Positions 23,601-35,244 of a stretch of 64,000 nucleotides of DNA are shown piece after piece. The position numbers were made by a program, and so were the translations under genes. Each line of letters starts with the position of its first letter. Position 1 is the stretch's first letter. This stretch comes from Anaeramoeba flamelloides (Eukaryota; Metamonada; Anaeramoebidae): contig JANTQA010000032.1 of assembly GCA_027625915.1 (NCBI GenBank), forward strand, positions 15,764,001-15,828,000, given 5' to 3'. The notes beneath the pieces were generated by a model. It searched no databases and was not told where the DNA came from. It saw only the letters and a program-made list of their open reading frames with translations.

Positions 23601-26600
23601 TTGATAAAAAAAATTTTGAATACAGTCAGTTTCACTTTTAAGGTACAAACTTTCAACGTAATTTAAGGTACAAAAAAATCTCAAATTAAGGCACAAATTT
23701 TGGAATTTTTTTTTTTACAATTTATTTTACTAGAATTTGAATTTTGTGCCTTAATTTGATATTTTTTTTGTGCCTTAAATTTCGTTGAAAGTTTGTGCCT
23801 TAAAAGTGAAACTGACTGTAAAAACAATAAAAAAAATCATTTTTTCAAAGTAGAATTTTCTAAATGGCAATTTTGTTTTATAAAAAAATTGTAAATGATT
23901 CAGATTACCTTTGTCACGAATCGAAAAAACAGATAAAATATTTTTTAATGATTTTAAAAAAATTTTCCAAAATTTAATTATTCAACAAAGAACATTTTTT
24001 GAAATGAAAAAAAAAAAAAAATAAAATTATTTTTGGTGTGTTAACCTGTGTATTCTTATTTACCGAATCCTCAATTAAAAAAAACAGAAGATGATCCTAA
24101 TTATTACTCTTTAACCAATCACCCGATTTCGGAAACCGAGTTTTTTTATAAAATTTTTAAAAAGTTAAAATAAAACCAAAACTAAGCAAAAATCACAACA
24201 TCTAAACATTACCCAACTCATTTTTTTATGAAATATCTCTTAACACATGTCACTTTTCTTACCAAATTCGGATTTCAAAAACCGATTTTAAGCAAATTCA
24301 TAATTTATTTTATTTTTATTTTGAAGGAAAGCAAAAAAATTCATATTTTACCAACCTTTATCATTCATACAAACAATTTTATCAAAAAAGTTCAAACTTG
24401 ATTTTTAATTGGAAACATTAAGAGAAACTGAAAACAATAGGTAAAATTAATTAAAAGAAGATAAATTAACTTCAAATAATAATTCATTATATTATCCATC
24501 AACCGAACCCAACAAACAAAATTTTAGTTCTCATTTTTATTACAAAATCCAATGGAGTGGCTTTGGAGATCTCTAAAAATAATCAAAAATATCAACAAAT
24601 TTTTTAATTGAATATATCAATCATAGAAAAAGCCATTACCAAAAGATAGTATTATTAAAACTGTTATTGTGTTGAATACCCCATTTTGTCTTTAATCATT
24701 TATTTTTTCTTTTATTTATTGATCTTACTTTTCATTTTCAGGTTTTTGTGATTTCTGTGACTCTATCAAGATTTCCGATTAAAAATCCTGTTAAACTTTT
24801 TTTTCCTAATGGTAAGTTACAGATCGATCAACTGTGAACCAAAACAACAAGACATTATACCACACACACTATAATCTTCTTTTCCCATATCAAGTACCTG
24901 AAACTTTCATTTTTTACCAGATCTATTGTGTATTTTTTTTACAAAGAATTGAAAAAATGATCACTTTCTTGGAAAGTGTCAATTCCCAAATAAAACAATT
25001 TGATAGTGTTTAATCATTTAATTTCATTATTATTCTTTGATTAAACCAAATATCTCTGGACATATTCAACAAGTCAAAACTAAAAAAAATATACTATTTC
25101 TTCATGAAACTGTTCTATTTTAAGTTGTTCAAACTTTTTTAATGATAAATTTCTCAAACTTTAGGTTTTTCCAGATAATCATTGATGATAATTTTTAAAG
25201 GCAAATTGTTTTTTATTAATCTTTTGATCTCTACCAAAAAAAAAAACAAAAAAAAAAAACAACATCTACTACACTTGATTACATTCTACAAAACTAATTC
25301 GTGTGTTAATTATTATTTTAATAATGAAAGGATCATTTGGTTAATTGAATTTTTAAGATAATACAGAAAATAAAATTTTATTTTTATAGTAATTTATATA
25401 TCATTACTAAAAGTTAACTTCATGATCTGAAAGTTCAAGATACTGATTATTTATAAAAAAATTTAAATTATTTTTACTACAATTTCCATTTTTAATAAAT
25501 CCTGGTAATTCTCCTTTCAAACAATTTCATTTCAAAGAAAATATCCAAAATCAAGTAATTTACAGAATATCTTTACATTTAAACCAATAAAATTCTTTAT
25601 TCAAAGTTTGTGTTAAAAAACAGAAATTGAACTACAAAAAAATTTTACAACATTTTTTGGAATTTATCAGGTTCTTGAAAACATTTTTCAAAAAAAAAAA
25701 TGAAACATTTCCTTCTTATTTTATGACAATTTTTCCCAAAATTATTTTTTTTCGATTACCAAATTTAACTCTCATTTCAACAAATTTAACAACACTCGTA
25801 AAATAATAAAAATTATTATTGGAAAAAAAAAACTTTTCAAAAGTAAATCTCTTACGAGTTTCTGAAAATTTTTGACAATAAAAAGATTGAAAAAATTGAA
25901 AACTCAAACACTGTCTGGGGATAAACTCGAATGATAAATAATACCCCCCCCCCCAGCTAGAACACCAACCAAAAATATCCAAAGTTAATACACAATCAAA
26001 ATTTCGAATTATTACCTTAAAAAAAAAAAAAAATTTAACCAGAGGATGAAGAAACATCAAAGTATTAATAAAGAACATTTTTTTGAAGGAATGGCTAAAC
26101 GATCTGAATTTAATTTTGGGAATATTTTATTAACTATGATTAGAAATTTTTTTTTTTTTTTTTTACTTGAATTTTTAAAAAGTTTTGTGGAAAGGTGATC
26201 TTTTGTGTTTGGTCTTCTAAAAGAAAAGATTTATTTAAGATGTACACCTTCACTGGCCTATTTTTTTTTTGGTTTATTCTATGATTAATTTCAAGCATTC
26301 CCATAAACACATTTCTAGATCCAAAACACAAACAAACCAAAAATTTCTTGAAAAATAAGTCAAACCTTTACAAAATTTACATATTTTTTTTTTTTTTTTA
26401 TTTTTATTATCTATCCTTGAATGGTAAAAAATTTTGATCTCATTTTTTCAATCGTCAGTTACAAGTTATCATTTTGACTATCCATTTTTAACAATCAAAA
26501 ATAATGTCTTGGCATAACTAGAGCAAAATACAACAAAAATTAAATTTAAGTGATGATTTTTGATAAGGGTGTAATATTTGATAAACAATTTATAAGAATA

Positions 26601-28891
26601 TGAATTCTTTTTAATCTTATTTTATTTTATTTTATTTATTAAAAATCACCAATCTTTGTAATTATTGGATAAATTAAATTTTTTGAATTCCATAAAACTT
26701 CAAATAATTCTAATATAAATACAAAACTCATGCTTTAAAATTAATAGGAATTGAATATTGCCATAAATTGGGGATTGTTCATCGCGATTTAAAACCAGAG
26801 AATTTATTATTAGATCATAACCATCGAGTCAAAGTGATTGATTTTGGGTTTTCCAATTTTACGTTACCAAACCAATTATTAGAAACACCGTGCGGGTCGC
26901 CACATTATGTTTCACCAGAAATTATTTTAGGAAAGGGGTATGATGGCGCTAAATGTGATATCTGGGCATGTGGTGTAATTTTATATGTCTTATTAGTTGG
27001 TGATTTACCATTTAAAAACAAAAACCCACAATTATTAATGAAACAGATCTTATCTGGCAAATATTATGTACCAAATTTTGTATCTGAAGAGGCAAAGGAT
27101 TTGATTTCTCGGATGATCACTTTAAATCCAACAGAAAGAATCACACTTGAGGAAATTCAAATGCACCCATGGTTTACGAACAAAGAAAGTAACAGCAAAT
27201 TAAGGAATTCAAAACTTGAAGATTTGTTTAAGCACAAATATCAACCAAACAATTTTAAAGTGCTTGAGGACATGGAAAAGATTGGATTTGATACCACCCA
27301 GTTAATTAAAGACTTGAAAAGGGGTGTAAGAAACAGCAACACGGCAAGTTATTTTTTATTTTGTAACCAAGATATGAGGAAAGAAAAAAGAATAAAAGAA
27401 AAATCCAGTCATATTAAGAACTTTGAAGATGAAGAATTATCATCAATATTATCACCAAAGATAATGAGACTTCATTTAAGTTCAGAAAATTTATTTAAAC
27501 AAACCACAATAAATAACAAAATTAAAAGAAATAACAACTATTCAAATTCTATGAATAATAATAATAATAATAATAATAACATTAATAATAATAATTTATT
27601 TGTAAATAATAATATTATAATGAAGGAGCAATCAAATAATTCATCAATACCCAATTTGAAAATTATACCTAGAAAGAATCCTATTAAATATTCTTCATCT
27701 TCATTAATAGAAATTGAAAATGAAATGGAAATTGAAAATGAAAATAAAATCAAGGAAATTAAATTTATCAAGAGAAATAATATTGATGAGAAAAAAACAA
27801 GAAAGAAAGACAAAAAAAAAACGAAAAAAAAATTTGGAAAGGCAAGAAATATTTTTAAGAAAAATAAAAATAGAAGGAAGGATATCAATAGGAAAAAAAC
27901 TAAAAAAATGTTTGGCTCTTTTTTAAAAAAATCAAAATTCTGGAAAAAAAAATCACAAAATTCTTTGAAAATTGAATCAATACGAAGTGAAAGCCAACTC
28001 AAGGAAGAATCAAAAACAAAAAAAAGTCAAAAGGGCAGCGAATTTGGAAGAAGAAGACGAAAGCCAAGAGCATCAACCGCTGATGAATTAATAGTCAGCA
28101 AAATTCTGACAAATATGGGCTCAAGTGGAAGAAGCACAAAAACCAAGAATGTTACAAATCTATCAAATCATAATTTATTTGTTAACACTAACACTAAAAA
28201 CATTTTTGGTACCAAAATGATAATGGAGAATGATAACGATAATTCGAGTATCAAAAGTAAAAGTATTAACAAATGCAACGACAATGATAATGTTAATGTG
28301 AATAGCAACAACGACAGCAAAAATAATAATAAGAAGAAACCAAAGAAAGATAACCAACGCTCCAGAAGAAAACCAAGATCTTCGACAAGTGGGAACTTGC
28401 AAATAATTAAAAAACAGAAAGAAAAAGAAAAGAATATGAATTTACACCAAAACCACTACAATATCTATCAAAAGTTCGAAGAAAATAATAATAATAACAA
28501 TAAGAAAAATAACACCAATAACAATAATGATGACATTAAAGAAGAAAAAGAAGAAGAAGAAGATCATAACCGTAATAATGATAAAAATAAAATCAGAGAA
28601 ATCAGGGGTGTGTTTGATTCCTCAACAATGTCTACTAAATCCCCGAAAATAATGCTCAACCGAACGATTCAAGTTTTAAAAAATCTAAATGTAAATATTA
28701 ATCAAAAATCCCAATATATCATCGAATGCCAGATCATGTTTCAAAATGACCTAATTAAATTTATTGTCGAAATTGCACAAATTTATTCTTTAAAAAATTA
28801 CCACATGGTTCGGTTTCAAAGATTAAATGGAGACATTTGGAAGTTTCAAAAGTTTTGGTCTCTCGTTGTAAAAGATTTAAATTTAAATTAA
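20621..28891 (+). CDS. BRSK/SAD-type Ser/Thr kinase with KA1 domain
   Basis: Three exons: 20621-20734, 20891-21146 and 26748-28891, giving 837 residues. The kinase domain spans about 13-265: K42 in VVIK, aC glutamate E62, HRD catalytic D137, DFG D155, and activation loop LLETPCGSPHYVSPE with T170 as the expected LKB1-type phosphosite. This loop is closest to BRSK/SAD and Hsl1/Gin4 kinases. The glycine-rich loop is unusual (MSETRLG at 19-25, where G-x-G-x-x-G is expected). A long low-complexity linker follows, with an Asn run near codons at 27552-27600 and many Lys/Arg-rich stretches. The last ~75 residues form a KA1-like domain (NYHMVRFQRLNGDIWKF), which in this family binds acidic membranes. 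Likely role: polarity or cell-cycle kinase (inferred). The start follows a T-rich leader. An in-frame upstream extension is possible, but it is low-complexity. Confidence 0.88.
22330..22485 (-). repeat. R5 repeat, copy 1
   Basis: Matches the reverse complement of 38850-39020: TTGCCTTGAAAAGGTT, then CCCATTATGCAAA, then TTACTTCAAGTGTG, then AATAATTTGGATAGAAC. The internal inverted repeat seen in the other copy is weaker here. No coding potential. Confidence 0.65.
23623..23818. mobile_element. 196-bp foldback element with TA target duplication
   Basis: Bounded by TA on both sides (23621-23622 and 23819-23820). Each end begins CAGTCAGTTTCACTTTTAAG, and the inverted arms run for about 75 bp at over 90% identity with a short A/T loop. 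Each arm carries the motif AAGG(C/T)ACAAA three times, about 20 bp apart. TA target sites and CAGT ends fit the Tc1/mariner/pogo superfamily. It is non-coding. Related copies are at 45960-46154 and, degraded, at about 63020-63214. Confidence 0.8.
24405..24820 (+). repeat. R1 dispersed repeat, full-length copy
   Basis: Aligns over about 400 bp with 44215-44640: GGAAACATTAA, then AACTTCAAATAATAATTCAT, then GAGATCTCTAAAAATA, then AAACTGTTATTGTGTTGAAT, then ATTTTGTCTTTAATCATTTA, then TTTTCAGG, then GTTAAACTTTTTTTTCC. It has no terminal inverted repeats and no open frame. It lies in the kinase gene's long intron. Confidence 0.75.
25944..25954. repeat. poly(C) run
   Basis: Eleven consecutive C in DNA that is otherwise almost all A/T. 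Similar C or G runs are at 31116-31124, 41360-41366 and 55068-55082. Confidence 0.9.
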
Positions 28892-29275
28892 TCATTTTAT
28901 TTATATTTATATCACATTATATTGATATTTATTTGTAATTACAATAATTAAAAATATATTTTTGTATTTTTTTCTTCAAGTTTTTTGTATTTTTTTTACT
29001 TTTTATTTATTTATTTACTATTTATTTATTTATTTATTTTATTCTCTATTTTTATTCTATTTGATATTAACTTATTTGTCATTGAAAAAATAAATAAATA
29101 TTAATAATTCAACAAAGTTGAATATAACACATATATTTCTTTATTATTAAATTATTAATATTATCATACAAAATAAAATATTTTACCTTATTTTAATAAA
29201 TATACTTGATTCATTTGAATTTTATTTTGTAGCTTTAATCCACATTCATTTTTTTTTTTAGGGGGAATTAACCAT

Positions 29276-29814
29276 ATAAACTAAATGCCAAAAATTTGGA
29301 CACAGTTTAAACAGTGGAAAGAATAGCAATAACACACTTTACATTCAATTCTAAATAATTTTGATTTTACAAATTATTTCATTTTTTGTCTTTTTTGTTT
29401 TGTTTTCATTTCCTTTTTTTCCAGTTATGTTTTTTATTTCGTTAGATCTGGAAATTTTTATTAGATGGTTGATAGAAGGTTAGTGTTGGATTGGTTAAAA
29501 TTGGAAAATCACATACAATCAGTTGATGGTATCTTATCATTTGATCGATCAACAATTGATGTTAAATTTCAATAAATTTATCAATACATTTTTTGTTCCG
29601 CTTGTTTCATTATTTTGTGGATCATACCAGATTTTTTATTTTTTTGAGTTTTATATTTTTTTCTTAAATTTGGATGAAAAAGATTACTTATAAAAACATT
29701 AATATTCAGCAACTTAAATCTAGTTTTATATTATGTTTGGAAAAATAAAATAAATTAAGTGTTATTATTAATTTTTGATTTTGGGTGTGTCCAAATTTTT
29801 GGAATGGGGTTTAT
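29276..29814 (-). mobile_element. ~535-bp Tc1-like MITE, copy 1
   Basis: Both ends carry CCAAAAATTTGGACAC in inverted orientation (left at 29288, right ending near 29806), inside outer ends reading ATAAACTAAATG and ATAAACCCCATT. TA-rich flanks fit a TA target site. Nearly the entire length matches the reverse complement of 55246-55774. Internal landmarks include TTGTTGATCG followed by TCAAATGATAAGATA. It has no transposase frame, so it is non-autonomous. Confidence 0.78.
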
Positions 29815-31072
29815 TATTAAAACAAAGTATTTTGATATTATTTATTAATTTTGTTCCCGCTGTTTACAAAAAAGTGTTAACTAAAAAATTTTATAATAGG
29901 CACACCAATCCATACATTTTAAGAAGTTTGGGTGACACGTTGTAAAACTTTTAATCTTTGAATTATCACTAACACATTTATTTATTTATTGAGAGAAAGA
30001 TGTAATTAAAGAAAAATTTTGTCATTATAGAAAAAAAGAGAAGAAGATCATAATTTAAGGGAGTAGTATTTTTTTTTTAAAATAAAATGAAATCATGTCA
30101 AATTCTTCAAAATCAAACATTTTTTTTTTTTGTAATTTTTGTTTCAACTTATGAAATTATGAGTTAGCCTTATCTAGACAATTTATTAATTTGATACTCT
30201 TTTTTGAAATCTAAAATTTGCATGTTTCTAATTTAAAAACATAAAATGTAACCAAATTATTTTTATTAACAATTATACTAATTCTTGATATGAGATTATA
30301 TTTATTGTGTTTTATGTTGGAAAGTATTGATTTTGAAAAAAAAAAAAAATTATTTTGCTATTTTTTTTAATCATTAATATATCAATACAAATACCAAAAA
30401 ATAAAACTTATTGAAGTATAGGTGATTTAATAAATGAACATTTGAAAGAATTTTAACAAAAATTTATCAATTAAATTGTGATCTATTAAGATAAAATCTT
30501 TTATTCTTTAATTTTTTTAAAAGTTGCTTTTGTATTTACTTAAAATGAAAAAACTATTGGAAAAAAATTTTCAATTTTGAAAATTTTTTTTAACAAATTG
30601 TTAGATCTTTTTCACTAGAAAACTTATAATAATAGAAATCATTTTTGTCAGAAAAATATCAATTTTGAATTTTGAAGGGATCAAATATTTTTTCTCTGAC
30701 AACCATTAACTTTTCCAGAATTCTGAAGAATAGAGAAAAATCAAAGATTTTATTCAATTCGATTAATTTTTGGATGAGCTAATGTTGGGTTGTTTTTAAT
30801 TTTTCAAATAAATAGAAACCCCAAGAAAACAAAATGAGAGTGTTTTCTTTTTAATTTGGTCATTAAAATGTTATTTTTATTATTTATTTAATTTTATTTT
30901 AATTATTTTTCCTTTTCTCATTCTTTTTTTTTGATAATTTTTTTTATTAATAACTCCTTTCTCCCAATAAATTTATTTATCAAAAAAAAACCCAAAATTG
31001 TAAATAAAAAACCAAAACTTCTAAAACAAACAATTTTAGTGTTGGAACTTTAATTATAAATTATTTCTTCAA

Positions 31073-31075
<3 letters not shown>

Positions 31076-31114
<39 letters not shown>

Positions 31115-31124
31115 GCCCCCCCCC
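31076..31124. repeat. (TA)n run followed by poly(C)
   Basis: TA run at 31076-31108, then AACATG and nine C at 31116-31124. Confidence 0.9.
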
Positions 31125-31282
31125 TTAGTATTGTTGGTATTAACTACTAAATCTAAAATCCATAATTTTCAAAAGACCAGAAATTTCCCTTTTCTATTCA
31201 ATAAAAAATTATAACTGAAATCAATAAATATTTTAATATTTTCAGATAAATCTATAAGATTTGGAATATTTAGACTCACTTT

Positions 31283-31660
31283 GTAATGTTAATGGAAGTT
31301 GTTTTGAGGGTTGATTCCGTAATCTTATCAAAAAAATATTTTCACATTCTTGGATCAGAATCATTTTTTCTAATTTTGCAAATTTTTGTTTTTCTTTTTC
31401 AAATTATTGTTTTTCTTTTCCTTTTTCTTTTTTTTTTTTTTTTTTTTTTGCAAAAGATATTGTGAAAAAAAAAATAAGATCTTTGAAAAGACAAATAATC
31501 ACTATGAAAATTTCGACTATATAATGTCTATTAAAATGAATTTAATTCTTCATAAAAAATCTTTTGTTCAACTTTTTTTCAGTTAAAGTTCAGTAATAAA
31601 AACCCGTAATGCTCATTTCAAAAATTCTGAATCACTTTTTTTTTTAGTTTTTGGCTCGAT
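31283..31660 (+). repeat. R2 dispersed repeat, copy 2
   Basis: Same order of blocks as 15985-16395, including TTATCAAAAAAATATTTT, TTGGATCAGAATCATTTTTT and GTAATGCTCATTTCAAAAAT. Also a non-coding copy downstream of a gene, 2.4 kb past the kinase stop. Confidence 0.65.
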
Positions 31661-34467
31661 TTTTTTTCGAATTGTTTAAATATCAGGCTTTTATGGATTT
31701 GGAATGATTTAAAAGTGAATTATTAAGCAAATTTAATTATTAACAGTTCTTGAATACTAAAAGAATATTTTTTTTTCAATTTATGATTTTAGGTGAATCA
31801 CAATTTTTGAAATTGTGCTTAGATTAACCATCAAGTAAGAATTAACCATTACAATTTTGATATAGTTAAATATTTAAGAAACTATCAAATTTCGAACCTT
31901 GGGAAAATATCGAAATCAAAAAAATCACAAATAAGTGAAATTAATCCAGAAAATGATTGATATTTGAAATTTAATTTATTTTAGATTATTCTCCATTTGT
32001 AATAGTAAATTAGATCAGAAAACATTTATTATGAGAATTACTTTATTTTGATATTAAAAATAATATTTTTATTTAATTTCAATATTTTATTTGAATAATT
32101 TCATCAAAATCTTAAATTTAAATTAAGTAAATTTAATGAAAAATGGTTATTTTTACCCAAATAGTTTCATTCAGTTAATTCAAATCGAAAATCATTAAAT
32201 ATTTCTCTGAAACCAATATACTTTGATATATATTTATTATTTTTTATTGATGAAATGACAATGATTCTAATATTTCATACCAAAAATAATGTTTCTTTTT
32301 TAAGTAAAATTTCAATTTTTTTATTTTCAGATTTTTGATTTTTATGAATTTCTTCATTTGCATTAGTGTTAAAAATGATATTTTCAGAATCGTTAATATG
32401 TTTCATAATTCAAGAGATTGATGGCTACTGAACAATTCCATGACAAGATACGTTCTAAATGAATTATGGAAATGTTCCATTAACATTATCCATTCAGTAT
32501 GGTTTAAACCCTTACAAAACTTTACATAAAGATCAAAATAAAATCCAAAGAAATACTGAAAAAAATCTATGTTGTAAAAAATAATTTATTTTTGTCATTG
32601 AATAAAGGACTGTAAAAGCCTTAACCCAAAAAGTATACTGTTTGTGATATATATCTAAAATTCCTTTAGAACATTCAAATTTAATATATTTATCAGTAAA
32701 ATGTGAATCTAAACTAAATTTCAAAAATAGCATCCGTTTTTTTATCAGTAAACAATGATTTAATTGTTTTTATTTCTTTTAGAATAATACGGTATTTTAC
32801 AAAAGTTTTTAGAGATAATATCCATTACATATTAATAAATAAAAATATTATGCAATCATATGATTTGTTGAAAGACAAATGAAAAAAAAAAAAAATAAAA
32901 ATAATAATCAAAAAGTCTGTAATTATTTTGAAATTTGCCTTAATTCTGAATTTTGACTAATATTTTCAATTGATTTTAAAAGGAAAATTTCCAGATTTTT
33001 GAAATCTAACTAGTTTTAGATCTGAAATTAAATTCAAAATTAGATAAAAGTTTTATATATTTTTTATAGATCCAAAAATACCCGCGTCAAGTTATAAAAC
33101 TACTATTTCACCGAAAACTGTGCTTTTTTTTCATTATTATTACAGTTAAAAAGCCTAAAATGATGTCTTCAATATTATTTATATACCCCAAATCAATTAC
33201 AAAGGTCAAATCCTTGAAATTATGTAGAAAATTTTCTCTTATGAATTGAATTTATTATATTTATCTGAACTCCATTTCAGAATCATTGACCCATTAAAAA
33301 TCAAAATTTTGAAAATAAATATTTTTATAAATTGAAGTTATCAATTATAATAAAAAAATTACTATTTTAATATTTAATTCTATACACTGGATTATTTGTT
33401 TTTCATCTAAAGCTAAAAAAAAAAAAAAAAAAAAATTCGACAATTTATTATCAAATTTAGTTTAAATTTGTACAGTTTTTTTGAAAATTTTTTAATTTTT
33501 TAGAAAACCTTTCACCTTTCATCTTTTATTTTTAGAATTTCTTTTTTAATTTTAAAACATAAAGTAACTACTACCAAATTCTCTTATGGTTTGTTGTCTG
33601 TTTCTCTGATCATTTGCTGCATAGGTGTACTTGGGAAATAAAAAACAGAACATTTTAATTTTGAAATAGAGGTATAACAAGTCTGGTGGTTTTTTTAGAG
33701 CAACAGGGAAACAAAAAATAGCTCCCAAGCCACACCTTTAAAAATTTGTGAGTCTTTTATCAAATTTAATCTTTTTTTTTTGAACGAATTAAAGATAAAC
33801 AGTTTGACGAATTTTAAATACTCCAAAATTTTCAGAGAAAATGATATTGTTTATGTTTTGTGAGTAACAACTTCTTGATCTGTTGCAAATGTTTTTTTTT
33901 TTTTTGAATTTACTGATCTCACGCTGAATTCTAAATAAATCTAAGGGAAAGTAATTAAAAAAAAAAGAAGTTCATGAAAAGAATAGAACAATCCATACAA
34001 ACACCTTCAAGACTTTTTCGAACTTTCAGACTTACAGTCTGCAAGATTTCAGTCTCTGAGATTCTATCATATTTTTTCAAAATTTCAAATACTTGATACA
34101 AACTTTTATAAGTCAAAAATAGTAAAAAGAATAATTAACAAAAGATAACTTTTTGAAATTTAATTGAAATTTTTGAAATTTATCCCAAAGAAAAATATTT
34201 GACAACTTTTCAAAACTAAAAACTCTTTTTAAGAAAACAGAAAAGTGGAAAGTTTTTCAAATTACATATTTTTAAAAGTTTAACTTGTAAAAACTTTAAA
34301 AATGAAAGTTGTTGCATTGTGATCTTGTAATTCCTTTTAAAATTTGGAAATAATTTCAAAAAAAACAAACTGTTGTCAAGTAAAAAAAGTTAAGACAATT
34401 TTGTGCTCTTCTTGTCGTGTTGTACACAATTTTTTCTTCATTTTTTTCTTTTTTTATCTCAATAATA

Positions 34468-35244
34468 ATGGCGGACTCTGAAGATTCTCAAGATAACCAA
34501 AAACCGATCAAAATTACTGTAAATCTAGTTGGTCATTATGGTGTTGGTAAAACTTCAATTTTAACAAGACTTATAAGTAACAATTATGAAACAACCGGAG
34601 AAACAACTCTTGGGGCCAATTATAAAAGTAAAACTATTTTTCATGAAGGAAAAGAATTGCTGTTTTCTTTTTGGGTTCTATTTTTCTTTTTTTCTTTTTT
34701 TTTTCATTATTCAATTTTTTCGTATTCTTTTTTTTTTTTATTTATTTCTTTTGTTGAACGAAATTAAATTTACTCAATCTTCTAATACTGAAAAACTTTA
34801 ATTAATAATCCCAAGGACACAGCAGGTCAAGATAAATTTCATTCTGTTATAAGATCGTATTATCGTAGTGCAAACATTGTAATCTTAGTTTATGACATTA
34901 CAAACAGGGAATCATTTCTAAAGTTAAATTTTTGGCATAAGGAGGTTGTAGAATATGCTCCAACGAATGTAAAATTTATGATCATTGGGAACAAAAGCGA
35001 TCAAGTAAAGAAGAGAGCTGTTTCAGTTGAAGAAGGCCAAGAATTTGCAGAAAAAAAGTACTCTCCTTTCTTTGAAACTTCAGCAAAAAATAATGAAAAT
35101 ATTTTTTTGATTATAACTCGACTCATAGAAATATTTAACAACAATAAGAGCGCTATTGTCAACGAAATTCAAAAAAGCCACAAAAAACTCAAAATCAAAA
35201 AAGAAAAGCAACAAAAAGCAATTGATAAAAAGGGATGTTGCTAA
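34468..35244 (+). CDS. Rab-family small GTPase
   Basis: Two exons, 34468-34674 and 34816-35244, joined by a 141-nt intron (GTTCTA to CCAAG) that falls exactly between W and D of the WDTAGQ motif. 211 residues, normal for a Rab. Visible motifs: P-loop GHYGVGKTS at 22-30, switch I Thr within TTLGANY, WDTAGQ at 69-74, GNKSD at 127-131, ETSAK at 156-160, and a C-terminal double cysteine (210-211) for geranylgeranylation, preceded by a Lys-rich hypervariable tail. All five G boxes look intact, so it should be an active vesicle-traffic switch. The subfamily is not assigned. The start follows a T-rich leader. The GT-T donor is less typical than the GTAA donors of neighbouring genes. Confidence 0.93.

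Larger units (their letters stand above)
21147..26747. other. kinase intron 2 (5.6 kb)
   Basis: Donor GTAATT and acceptor AATAG. It splits the glycine codon just before IEYCHKLGIVHRD, where kinase sequence is continuous. It contains a 150-bp repeat with internal inverted repeat, a 196-bp foldback element, an R1 copy and an 11-base C run. No coding exon recognised inside. Confidence 0.75.
28892..34467. other. intergenic, kinase to Rab (5.6 kb)
   Basis: No gene recognised. It contains one Tc1-like MITE, an R2 repeat copy, a fragment of R3 at 30700-30830, and a TA run followed by a C run. The right end is the T-rich leader of the Rab gene (about 34430-34460). Confidence 0.6.

Noticed and set aside
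23397-23696. Overlapping frames on both strands around the foldback element
   Set aside because: Low-complexity and partly formed by the element's inverted arms; no domain.
27538-28002. 154-codon minus-strand frame rich in Leu/Phe
   Set aside because: Antisense of the kinase's Asn/Lys-rich linker; composition alone explains the hydrophobic look.
34417-34467. Upstream start for the Rab gene
   Set aside because: It would need a non-ATG start and adds only a Phe-rich stretch from the T-rich leader; ATG at 34468 gives a typical Rab.
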